From Palleniella intestinalis (lineage in GTDB: Bacteria; Bacteroidota; Bacteroidia; Bacteroidales; Bacteroidaceae), in contig NZ_JABKKG010000006.1 of NCBI RefSeq assembly GCF_013166595.1, positions 62,001 through 126,000 on the forward strand: a stretch of 64,000 nucleotides of DNA, given 5' to 3'. The notes under the pieces were generated by a model. It was given only the letters and a program-made list of their open reading frames with translations. It was not told the DNA's origin and did not search any database. Position numbers and translations under genes: made by a program. Below are positions 34,888 through 42,171 of the stretch, one piece after another (position 1 is the first letter of the stretch; each line of letters starts with the position of its first letter).

Positions 34888-35184
34888 ATGGAGAAGGAAA
34901 AAATCTACATCAGTGGGGCGATTTCGCACCATGACATTGAGGAACGTATGGGCGCATTCGCCTCTGCTGAGGAAAGGATTCTAAGGGCGGGCTGTCTGCC
35001 TGTGAACCCTTTCCGGAACGGTCTCCCTCAGCCGGGTGACTGGCGTGAGCACATGAGAGTCGACCTGCGCATGCTTCTGGACTGCGACGCAATCTATATG
35101 CTGAAAGGCTGGGAGCTGTCAAAGGGCGCGAAGCTGGAGCTTGATGTGGCGAGCTCTTGCGGGATAAAGGTATTGTTTGAATAA
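34888..35184 (+). CDS. DUF4406 / nucleoside deoxyribosyltransferase-like protein
   Basis: 98 residues. The opening KIYISGAISHHD, the middle CLPVNPFRNGLP and CDAIYMLKGWELSKGAKLELDVA match DUF4406, a Rossmann-like fold related to nucleoside 2-deoxyribosyltransferases. Nucleotide metabolism is plausible; the exact substrate is unknown. Confidence 0.85.
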   Translation: MEKEKIYISGAISHHDIEERMGAFASAEERILRAGCLPVNPFRNGLPQPGDWREHMRVDLRMLLDCDAIYMLKGWELSKGAKLELDVASSCGIKVLFE

Positions 35185-35201
35185 CCATAAAAAACAACGA
35201 T

Positions 35202-35462
35202 ATGGAAAAAATGAAATCCGGTGTAGTGGTTCTCACTTTGACCTCTACATATTATATAGGGACAATCCGTGAGACTTTTACTACTCGTGTCGGGTTTGCC
35301 GGGGAATATAACAAAAAGGCGCTTTCTGTAGCAAAAAAGGAGCTCAAGAAGTTGTATTTCAAGCGGTTTGAAGATAACTATAAAGATATTCTTCCGGTTA
35401 AACATGTTTGTCGTGTCAGTGCAAAGACAATAGAATGCGACATTCTTCTTAGTAACAAATGA
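35202..35462 (+). CDS. Hypothetical phage protein
   Basis: 86 residues, basic, beta-rich N-terminus (SGVVVLTLTSTYYIGTI) and Lys-rich middle (AKKELKKLYFKRF). No family recognized. It lies in the early operon, 17 bases after the DUF4406 gene, and is more A/T-rich than its neighbours. Confidence 0.6.
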   Translation: MEKMKSGVVVLTLTSTYYIGTIRETFTTRVGFAGEYNKKALSVAKKELKKLYFKRFEDNYKDILPVKHVCRVSAKTIECDILLSNK

Positions 35463-35463
35463 T

Positions 35464-35955
35464 ATGGAGCAGGAAGTTTTTGATTTCAAGCGTTTTTTCG
35501 GTCTTTTCAAGCGTCTGGCTTATGTTGGTGACCGTGATGAGTTGCGGAAAGTGCTTGTAAGCCGGTACACGAACGGCAGGACTGATGAGCTGAGATATAT
35601 CAGGGAGTCGGAATATGAGGCGTTGTGTGCAAGCCTTGAGCGTGAGCTTGGCATCTTTGATGAGGTATCCCTGAAACACAGGCTGAGACGGAAGCGCAGC
35701 GCCTGCCTGCATCTGATGCAGAAGTTGGGCGTCAACACTGCGGACTGGTCAAGGGTGAACGCCCTGTGCCGCGACCCGAGGATATGCGGCAAGGACTTTT
35801 ATCCTCTGACCGTGGAGGAGCTTGACGCCTTGTGCGCGAAGCTGCGCAGCATAGAGCGCAAGGGCGGTTTCAAGCCTCAGAAGCAGGACCGCGTGCAGGG
35901 AGGTGGCGTGGCATTCATCATACCGATAAATATTGACAACAAATACAGTAACTGA
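35464..35955 (+). CDS. Hypothetical early phage protein
   Basis: 163 residues. The central part (KRSACLHLMQKLGVNTADWSR, then LCRDPRICGKDFYPLTVEEL) is of a type seen in Mu-like phages of this phylum, from memory, near the position of Mu gp16. A relation to DUF1018 was considered but not convincing. It starts 1 base after the previous stop. Confidence 0.65.
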   Translation: MEQEVFDFKRFFGLFKRLAYVGDRDELRKVLVSRYTNGRTDELRYIRESEYEALCASLERELGIFDEVSLKHRLRRKRSACLHLMQKLGVNTADWSRVNALCRDPRICGKDFYPLTVEELDALCAKLRSIERKGGFKPQKQDRVQGGGVAFIIPINIDNKYSN

Positions 35956-35956
35956 C

Positions 35957-36124
35957 ATGAAAGAAACAGTAAAACGCATAATGCAGTACATCTTTGACAC
36001 TGCGGAGGCAAAGCGGCTTGACGGCGAGCGGTACCTTGAACTGCTTGAGGAGCTTGAGCATGAGATCGAGTGCCACATAGAACTGACACAATACACCCAA
36101 GGGATAAATGAAGAAGAGTATTAA
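35957..36124 (+). CDS. Small acidic phage protein
   Basis: 55 residues from the ATG at 35957, just after the previous stop. Entirely helical and acidic (RYLELLEELEHEIECHIELTQ). No family recognized. Confidence 0.6.
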   Translation: MKETVKRIMQYIFDTAEAKRLDGERYLELLEELEHEIECHIELTQYTQGINEEEY

Positions 36125-36145
36125 CAACAGACAAGAACAAGAATC

Positions 36146-36595
36146 ATGAGAATCAGGAAATCAGACTGGTACCAGACAAAGGTGCGTTATGAGAAGACGC
36201 TGGAGGACGGCCGGGTAAAGAAGGCAGCAGAGCATTATGTCGTGGAAGCATCGAGCCACACGGAAGCGGAGGCACGCATTGCGGAAGAGATGGCCTGTTG
36301 CATAAACGGCGAGTTTGAGGTTGCAGGAATATTCCCTGCATCGTACAAGGAGATATTCTACTCTGACAGAGGACCTGACGAGCATTGGTACAAGGTGAAG
36401 CTGCACATCAACAAACTTGATGAGAAGACTGACAAAGAGAAGCGCTTGACCGTGCATCATCTCATACAGGCTGCAACGCCGGAACTGGCGATTCAGTATG
36501 TACGCAATTTTATTGTGGGAGCGATGACGGATTATTCAATAGTCTCCATCACCGAGCCCCCTATACTTGATGTTTTTGAAGATACTAACAAATAA
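36146..36595 (+). CDS. DUF4494 protein
   Basis: 149 residues. WYQTKVRYEKTLEDGRVKKA, ASSHTEAEARIAEEM and GEFEVAGIFPASYKEIF match the DUF4494 family of Bacteroidetes phages and mobile elements. Function unknown. It precedes the Gam-like gene. Confidence 0.85.
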   Translation: MRIRKSDWYQTKVRYEKTLEDGRVKKAAEHYVVEASSHTEAEARIAEEMACCINGEFEVAGIFPASYKEIFYSDRGPDEHWYKVKLHINKLDEKTDKEKRLTVHHLIQAATPELAIQYVRNFIVGAMTDYSIVSITEPPILDVFEDTNK

Positions 36596-36607
36596 ACAGA
36601 CAACATT

Positions 36608-37147
36608 ATGGCAAAAAGAGCAAAGAAAGTCCTGGTGACAGGCGTTAGCAGGGAGATTGCCGAGGACGCATTCGCAAGCTATGCGAAGGCAGAGGCCCGG
36701 AGTTCGAAAATTAAAGCGGACATTGAGTTGCAGTGTGCGAGAATCCGTGAGAAGCATGCCGGCCGTCTGGCGGAACTGGAGGAGGAGAAGGCTGCCGCTT
36801 TCGACACCCTGCAGGCTTTTGCCACAGAGAACCAGGCGGAGCTGTTCGCAAAGAAGAAGAGCCTTGACATGACCCACGGCGTTATAGGCTTCAGGACAGG
36901 CACGCCGAAGCTGAAGACCCTGAAGGGCTTCACATGGGCGAGTGCGTTGCAGCTGGTAAGGAAATTCCTTCCCGACTATATCCGCCATACGGAGGAGATT
37001 GCGAAGGACAGGCTTTTGGCAGACAAGGAGTATGTTTTTGGCGAAGGTGTCCCCACGATGTCCGCGCGTATGGCTGAGTGTGGCATTCAGGTAGTACAGG
37101 ACGAGACATTTTATGTGGACCCTAAGAAGGAGGACACACAGTTATGA
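36608..37147 (+). CDS. Gam-like host-nuclease inhibitor
   Basis: 179 residues. A long coiled-coil (residues about 20-75, AEARSSKIKADIELQCARIRE) is followed by the Gam core IGFRTGTPKLKTLKGFTWAS. In Mu, Gam binds double-strand DNA ends and blocks exonucleases, and is related to Ku. The stop is overlapped as ATGA by a 13-codon frame that ends at 37185, which looks like the start of a lost gene. Confidence 0.9.
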   Translation: MAKRAKKVLVTGVSREIAEDAFASYAKAEARSSKIKADIELQCARIREKHAGRLAELEEEKAAAFDTLQAFATENQAELFAKKKSLDMTHGVIGFRTGTPKLKTLKGFTWASALQLVRKFLPDYIRHTEEIAKDRLLADKEYVFGEGVPTMSARMAECGIQVVQDETFYVDPKKEDTQL

Positions 37148-37208
37148 TTCAGAAGGTGAAAAAGCCGGTAAAGGTGGGCATGTAGAAACTTTTGTATAAA
37201 CTGTTAAC

Positions 37209-37246
37209 ATAAAATGAGGCATTCCTTGCGGAGTGCCTCATTTTAT
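37209..37246. terminator. Terminator of the early operon
   Basis: ATAAAATGAGGCATTCC (37209-37225) pairs with GGAGTGCCTCATTTTAT (37230-37246) with one G-T pair. A and T runs on both sides allow both directions. Confidence 0.85.
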
Positions 37247-37247
37247 G

Positions 37248-37279
37248 TTTGCCGGTATGTATTATTTTTGCTATCTTTG
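37248..37279 (+). promoter_or_regulatory. Promoter giving a nearly leaderless mRNA
   Basis: TTTG (37248-37251), 20 bases, TATCTTTG (37272-37279), then ATG at 37285. With start sites normally 3-7 bases after the -7 box, the transcript would begin at or next to the start codon. It directly follows the early terminator. Confidence 0.7.
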
Positions 37280-37284
37280 CAGTC

Positions 37285-37599
37285 ATGACACGAGGAAGAA
37301 GCAAGGTGCTGGTCGCCGCGCGTGACCGCAGGATGTTTGAAAGGTACTTTTATTGGACGGAAGTCCGCCGCCTGCGTTTTGATGACGCTATAAGGAAGCT
37401 GAGCGAGGAGGAGTTCTTCGTCTCGGAGGGGCGTGTCATGCAGGTTGTCCGCAGGATGATACAGGAGGGTGCCACAGTCGAGGGCAGGCAGATAGAGAAG
37501 CCCCTGTTCACAGGCTTCAAGGGCACAGCCCGGCGGAAAGCGACACCTTCAGACGCTCCTGCCCCTGATATGCCCCTGTTTCCCGGATTTCCTCAGTGA
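37285..37599 (+). CDS. Hypothetical phage protein behind its own promoter
   Basis: 104 residues from the ATG at 37285. RGRSKVLVAARDRRMFERYF, then WTEVRRLRFDDAIRKLSEEE and RVMQVVRRMI: basic and helical, of a type common in Bacteroidetes mobile DNA but of unknown function. The last 83 bases overlap, on the opposite strand, the end of the leftward head operon. Confidence 0.7.
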   Translation: MTRGRSKVLVAARDRRMFERYFYWTEVRRLRFDDAIRKLSEEEFFVSEGRVMQVVRRMIQEGATVEGRQIEKPLFTGFKGTARRKATPSDAPAPDMPLFPGFPQ

Positions 37600-38023
37600 C
37601 GGGCACGGAGTAGACCGCCTCATAGACCTTTATGCCATGGTTCCATGTGTAGAACCGTGACTTCTCGCGGTCCAGTCCCCCTTCATCGGCAGGGCGGAAG
37701 CCTTGCAGCAGCCTGTGGAGCTCCGCCACCATTCCGGCGCGTGCGAGTATGGCGTCCGTTGTCCCTGACGCATAATGCGTGTCGTCGTAGCAGTCGATGA
37801 TGAGCTTCACGCCGACCTTTGCCGTTCCTTTCTGGCTTTTGCCGGCGATGCCTGACCAGTCGCACTCCGGCGCATCGATGAGGACGGCGGGGAAGGTCAG
37901 AGGGTACATGTCGATGTTGTCCTTGTCAAGCGCCTCCAGCTGTCCGTAGTCCTCGTCCACAAGGGAGAGCGACGGCATGCTCTCCTTTATGTGGCTTGCA
38001 AGTTTATGAAGAAGGTGTTCCAT
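37517..38023 (-). CDS. Phage gp37/DUF1834-like protein
   Basis: 168 residues. The beta-rich pattern with TFPAVLIDAPECDW and KVGVKLIIDCYDDTHYAS and its place after gpG resemble the Mu gpJ/gp37 (DUF1834) group, head-tail joining or tail terminator proteins. It overlaps the gpG gene by 20 bases. Last gene of the leftward head operon. Confidence 0.6.
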   Translation of the reverse strand: MEHLLHKLASHIKESMPSLSLVDEDYGQLEALDKDNIDMYPLTFPAVLIDAPECDWSGIAGKSQKGTAKVGVKLIIDCYDDTHYASGTTDAILARAGMVAELHRLLQGFRPADEGGLDREKSRFYTWNHGIKVYEAVYSVPVTEEIRETGAYQGQERLKVSLSAGLCP

Positions 38024-38615
38024 TTGTCAGTTTGCTTTTTATTTTGTCCAGTGATTCATTGATAGTCTTGTTGATTTTCATGCGCAGCTCCTGCGAGTCG
38101 CCCATGAACCGTCGCTGCGGGATATGCACGGCAAGACGCTTCTTCCTTGTCAGCGCAAGCCCTTTCCATTTTTCCGCCTCCCGGGGCAGTTCCTTCGGAA
38201 GCTTCCTGCCTTTGCCTTTCACTCCTGCAAGGGAATAGACCATGTGCCATGCGTACTTGCGCATTTTCTTTGTGACGGTTGTCTGTATGTCTCCGCCGTC
38301 GTTGTGCATTGCGGCATACGGCACAGGGTTCTCTATGGACACCATGCCGGGAGACGGGCGCGCCTGTATGGAGCGCATGAGGTGGTTCTGCCTTGATGTC
38401 AGCGGTCCGTATTTTACATCGGAGGTGCTGCCGTCCTGCCTCTTTGTCCGCCTCCATGGGTGCAGGCCGCCGTCAAGCCATCCTCCGTCGCGGAAGTTCT
38501 GCTTGAAATGGTTGACGGCTATCGTGCCCACTTTGCGCGGAAGGCGGTCGCAAACCTCCTTCTCGATGTCCTTTTTGGCATGCTGAATGTGCTTTTCTAT
38601 GTTTTTTGCGTCCAT
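38004..38615 (-). CDS. Phage virion morphogenesis protein (gpG-like)
   Basis: 203 residues. FKQNFRDGGWLDGGLHPWRR near residue 35 and the later MHNDGGDIQTTVTKKMRKYA...RRFMGDSQELRMKI are typical of the Mu gpG / P2 gpS virion morphogenesis family. It is separated from the MuF gene by 107 bases that hold an opposite-strand RNA unit. Confidence 0.88.
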   Translation of the reverse strand: MDAKNIEKHIQHAKKDIEKEVCDRLPRKVGTIAVNHFKQNFRDGGWLDGGLHPWRRTKRQDGSTSDVKYGPLTSRQNHLMRSIQARPSPGMVSIENPVPYAAMHNDGGDIQTTVTKKMRKYAWHMVYSLAGVKGKGRKLPKELPREAEKWKGLALTRKKRLAVHIPQRRFMGDSQELRMKINKTINESLDKIKSKLTNGTPSS

Positions 38616-38618
38616 TTA

Positions 38619-38724
38619 TTTGGAATTAAAAAATATTTTTGTACCTTTGCAGCAGCGAGGAGGCATTTCGGGTGATCCCCGCTTGTTCGGCGACAGTCTT
38701 CGGATTGAAGCCGAACACTTTTTT
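38619..38724 (+). ncRNA. Compact RNA gene antisense to the head operon, next to the MuF toxin
   Basis: A full promoter is seen, TTTG (38619-38622), exactly 19 bases, TACCTTTG (38642-38649). It is followed by a small hairpin CGGG/CCCG (38669-38681) and a perfect 7-bp hairpin GTTCGGC (38685-38691) / GCCGAAC (38710-38716), then six T (38719-38724). The predicted RNA is about 70 nt (from about 38653), on the strand opposite to the flanking genes. Its terminator overlaps the MuF stop codon. No protein frame fits. It may be a regulator of the toxin-bearing gene, or an unrelated inserted RNA element. Confidence 0.6.
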
Positions 38725-40147
38725 ATATAGTATATTTCCTTACGGAATCTTCACCTCTGACAACAACATAGACATCCTTCAGGACTTTTCTAAGAAGATT
38801 TCCCTTATTGTTCCGGAAATAAGTAAAGTAGTTGATTGCTTTTATGACTTTCCTTTCCTCAAACAAAGATGGTTCTTCAAAATAAAGGCACACGGAGTCG
38901 GCAGGTTCCGGCACATCCGGTCTTGCATTGTATTTCTTCAGCTGAATGTTCTTTGCTATCAACGCACCGCCATAATGTTTGTTCTCCGTTGTTATTGAAC
39001 GTATATCCATTATGATGCCGTTGAGCCTGATGTCAAGGGCTGTGTATAAGTTTCCCTCCGGAGACCTTTTGCTTTCATCACACAGGATAATCTTGTGCCC
39101 CATCCTGTAAAGTTGGTCAACACAGCGGTTTTCCAATTGTGTTGATGTATATTTCCCGAAAAATATATCTTCTTTTTCAGCCGAATGAACTTGATGACCG
39201 ACATGGGTAGCCTTTAGCCCGCCTGTTTCCTTGTCAAAATGCACGTCTGTATAGTTGGCATCCCTCTTTAGGCGGTTGTATTCAGCCTTATTAGCTTTTT
39301 TCCGTTCTTTCTCTGTTTTCGGGAGAGTTTTGTATTCTTCGGTTTTAGGCATACATTCATTGATATAAGGGCAGTTGTAGCAGTCCTTCTGTTGGTTCTT
39401 GAACCATCCTTTGAGCCTGTTTTTGAATCCGCTGTTCCTGTATGCGAAGCAGTGCCTGCAGTCCTTCGGGAAATACGGGTGCGAGTCCGAGAACGTATGC
39501 CCGTCCTTTCCCGGATTGTTCTCCAGTCCGCGCTGCGGCTTCACATCCTCCATACTGTCCAGAGCCTCCGGGTTTGCCGGCTCGTCCGTCGCCTCGAGTG
39601 AGCACTTGCAGTTCCATCGGTCACCCGGGCGGTGCATGTCCCAGAACGGATGACCGACAGGCAGTGTGAGCCTTGCCTTCCAATACCGGCTGTGTATGCT
39701 GTCCGGTTCCGGCGATGTCGTAGGCATCCACCGGAGGTTAGGCATGACATCCTTGTTGCGCTCGAACTCCCTCCAGTCGGCGGCGTTGTGCGCGCGGATT
39801 ACTGCTGTGTCATACTCCGTGCGCAGCCATGAGCCCACCTGATGGCTCTTTATGGAACTTACATCCCTTTCCCAAATGCGGAAAGGTTTCAGGTGGCCGC
39901 CGGCATCATAGAGTTTCGCTGCCATTTCGTCCGCCATGGTGTGCGCCTTGAATGCCGCGAACACCTCGTTGGAGTGGCGCAGCTCACGGCAGAACAGCTC
40001 GTCATGAGCAGGCGGTGCGGCAGCCTGTGACAGTCCTTCCACTGTGCCTTCGTTGATTATCCGTAGTATTTCATGCCACAGTCCCTTGTCAACGGCGGAT
40101 TCCGCACCCTCTTCGCGGTACAGCCTCTCCATGAACATCCTGAGCAC
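38723..40147 (-). CDS. MuF head morphogenesis protein with C-terminal tRNase-toxin-like domain
   Basis: 474 residues from the GTG at 40147. The MuF domain is seen around residues 100-210 (RTEYDTAVIRAHNAADW...HRPGDRWNCKCSLEA). A Cys-rich linker (DCRHCFAYR, DCYNCPYINEC) follows. The last 150 residues carry a different domain (STQLENRCVDQLYRMGHKI, ALDIRLNGIIMDIRSITTEN, PADSVCLYF) that resembles CdiA C-terminal tRNase/BECR-type toxins. MuF-toxin fusions are a known class of phage polymorphic toxins. The reading frame is open upstream beyond GTG to at least 40225, next to the portal stop, so the true start may be earlier and non-canonical. No immunity gene is evident. Confidence 0.85.
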   Translation of the reverse strand: MLRMFMERLYREEGAESAVDKGLWHEILRIINEGTVEGLSQAAAPPAHDELFCRELRHSNEVFAAFKAHTMADEMAAKLYDAGGHLKPFRIWERDVSSIKSHQVGSWLRTEYDTAVIRAHNAADWREFERNKDVMPNLRWMPTTSPEPDSIHSRYWKARLTLPVGHPFWDMHRPGDRWNCKCSLEATDEPANPEALDSMEDVKPQRGLENNPGKDGHTFSDSHPYFPKDCRHCFAYRNSGFKNRLKGWFKNQQKDCYNCPYINECMPKTEEYKTLPKTEKERKKANKAEYNRLKRDANYTDVHFDKETGGLKATHVGHQVHSAEKEDIFFGKYTSTQLENRCVDQLYRMGHKIILCDESKRSPEGNLYTALDIRLNGIIMDIRSITTENKHYGGALIAKNIQLKKYNARPDVPEPADSVCLYFEEPSLFEERKVIKAINYFTYFRNNKGNLLRKVLKDVYVVVRGEDSVRKYTI

Positions 40148-40221
40148 GTTGCCGTCGAAGCGCAGCGGTGCGGAGTTTTGGAACCGCGCACCATTGCCCT
40201 CGTCATTGTAGAGCGTGTCAA

Positions 40222-41568
40222 TCAGAATTCGGTGTCCGCCCCGTAAGGTTCCGGGGCGACTCCGAAAAAACGGTTCAGGAGGTTTTTGAACGGTGTCCGA
40301 TTACTGTTCAAACGGCCTTTCCCTTCCGTCCCGTTCTCATTGCCGTTGTCCTCAAGAGCCTTGCGGAGCATGTCCCTGCGCTCAGCCTCTTCCGCTTTCT
40401 GCCGGTCATAGTCTTTCGGCTTCTCGATGCTGAATGTCTCATACAGCCAGTCGTCATCCATCGGCAGCCCCATGTTTTTCAGCCCTTGCACTATTTCCAG
40501 CCGTTGTGCCGGGTCCATCTTCTCTTTTTCGATATAGACGAACTCTCCGCCGTCAACGTTGAAGCCGAGGTCTGCAAAGATTGGTCTCATGTCATAGTTG
40601 AGCACATCAAGGATAAAGTTGCGGTCGTCCGCCTTCATGTCGTCCTCCTCTTCCTTGTGGACTGTCCCCAGAGCCTGTGTCCCTGTGTCTCTGGCATCTG
40701 TCGTCAGTGTGTTGCCGAGCACGCGTATGGAAATCTTGCTGTCCCAGTAGTCGGCGAAAGTCTTGTAGAGGTCTGAGGAGCCGGTCTTGTTCCCCGACTC
40801 AATGAGCGTGAGGTCGGAGTCCTTCGGATGGATGTACACCGCGTTGGTTCCCTGGCTTCTTGCGTCAGCGAGGAGCCTGCGTCGTGCCATTTCGTCCCCG
40901 GCGTCGTATGTGTACTCACGTATCGGCATGCCGAAGATGTTGCAGAACTGCGCCCAGTCCGCCATGTTCCCGCGCTTGTAGAGGACAGCCGGCATCAGTT
41001 CCGCGAATATTCCCAGCCCTCTTTCCGAGCCTACGAACATCATGTCCGGGAACTCCCCGGCAGGGATGCCGTCCCGGTCGTTCTGGAACTTGAGGATTCT
41101 CTTGCGCACCGGGTCATAATGCTTCCGGTCTATGAGGTCATACTGTATGCTTCCGTCGTCGTCAAGGTAGAACTGCACGAGCGTGAATCCCCAGAACTCA
41201 GACATGATGAGGTCTTTGCACAGTCTTTTGAACCATGGCGAGCGGAGTTGTGAGTTCACTGTCTCGTCAGGCACGCCGTCGCGCACGAACTGTATCGGCA
41301 GCCGTGTGACGCCCCTGAGACGTTTGTCGAGCACTCCTGAGAGATGAAGGTCGAGCATTGCCGACTCATACATGTCATAGAGTCTTGTGCGGCATGAGCA
41401 GTCTATGCTTTTCGCCTGTGTGACGGCGTTCATGTACGCGTTCATGTCGAAGAGGAAAATCTCCGGCATCTGCAGGACGATGTCGGGCATGCGCTCACCC
41501 TGCTGTGTGCGCATCCCTCCCTGCTTTATGTGCCTCTCTTCCGAGAGTTTCTTGCTTTTCTTTTTCAT
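40222..41568 (-). CDS. DUF935 phage portal protein
   Basis: 448 residues from the ATG at 41568; an ATG 24 bases earlier is in frame. Portal proteins form the DNA entry ring at one capsid vertex. The DUF935 family (Mu gp29) is recognizable by YESAMLDLHLSGVLDKRLRGV near residue 70, FWGFTLVQFYLDD and NMADWAQFCNIFGMPIREY. The C-terminus is acidic then basic. It precedes MuF in the packaging order seen in Mu. Confidence 0.92.
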   Translation of the reverse strand: MKKKSKKLSEERHIKQGGMRTQQGERMPDIVLQMPEIFLFDMNAYMNAVTQAKSIDCSCRTRLYDMYESAMLDLHLSGVLDKRLRGVTRLPIQFVRDGVPDETVNSQLRSPWFKRLCKDLIMSEFWGFTLVQFYLDDDGSIQYDLIDRKHYDPVRKRILKFQNDRDGIPAGEFPDMMFVGSERGLGIFAELMPAVLYKRGNMADWAQFCNIFGMPIREYTYDAGDEMARRRLLADARSQGTNAVYIHPKDSDLTLIESGNKTGSSDLYKTFADYWDSKISIRVLGNTLTTDARDTGTQALGTVHKEEEDDMKADDRNFILDVLNYDMRPIFADLGFNVDGGEFVYIEKEKMDPAQRLEIVQGLKNMGLPMDDDWLYETFSIEKPKDYDRQKAEEAERRDMLRKALEDNGNENGTEGKGRLNSNRTPFKNLLNRFFGVAPEPYGADTEF

Positions 41569-41611
41569 TGTCTGTATATGATTGATAATCAAAGGCTTTT
41601 AGACAGTAAAA

Positions 41612-41699
41612 CAAAAGGTGTCACTTTATGCTGCAAAGCGTAACGTTTTATGTGGTGAAAGATAACGCTTTGCACGGTGAAAGGTGGCACTTCATTTTC
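41612..41699. repeat. Four units of a 22-bp periodic repeat (phage copy)
   Basis: Units start at 41612, 41634, 41656 and 41678, each exactly 22 bases and sharing the frame CAAAAGGTGNCNCTTTnTGCnGG (for example AAAGATAACGCTTTGCACGG). The array lies in the 144-base gap between the portal and DUF1320 genes. A second array with the same period and core is at 57212-57299. Similarity between units is partial. Confidence 0.75.
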
Positions 41700-41712
41700 C
41701 CTTCCTCCATGG

Positions 41713-42171
41713 TCATCTGAAAGTCGGCCTTACGGTGTCCGCGAGAATCTGCCATGGCGAGTTCTCTGCCTTTTCGTCATCGTCAATCATCGGCGCTCCG
41801 TCAATGGTGACGTCGCCCTTCATGATGCCCTTAAGCCACTCTATCGCGCGGTCGTACCTGTCCTGGCGTATTTTCGCCATCTTGTAAGGGTTGTGCTGGC
41901 AGAAGATGTGGTAGACGGTGATGTCGATGGCGAACATGAGTATGAGCGGGTGGCGTTCTGTGCCTGTGGCGGCGAATATCCTGTCACAGTCGTAGCTCTT
42001 GTTAAGGTAGGAGCGCATCTCGGCGACAGCGCGGTCCTCGCAGATTTCCACTATCTGTGGGTCGTAGGTCGGCGCGTCCTTGCGCAGCAGCGCGTCAAGT
42101 ATCTCGCGGTGTATTGTCGCGTCGTAGTCTGTCAGTGTTATGAAGTTTCCCATGATTTGCAATGTTGTCAC
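41713..42171 (-). CDS. DUF1320 phage protein (Mu gp36-like)
   Basis: 152 residues from a GTG (42171) that overlaps the terminase stop as GTGA; an internal ATG at 42153 (MGNFITLTDYDATIH) is an alternative. CEDRAVAEMRSYLNKSYDCDRIF...HPLILMFAIDITVYHIF matches DUF1320, a head-completion-type protein of Mu-like phages. The unusual placement between portal and terminase follows the Bacteroidetes Mu-like layout. Confidence 0.85.
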   Translation of the reverse strand: MTTLQIMGNFITLTDYDATIHREILDALLRKDAPTYDPQIVEICEDRAVAEMRSYLNKSYDCDRIFAATGTERHPLILMFAIDITVYHIFCQHNPYKMAKIRQDRYDRAIEWLKGIMKGDVTIDGAPMIDDDEKAENSPWQILADTVRPTFR

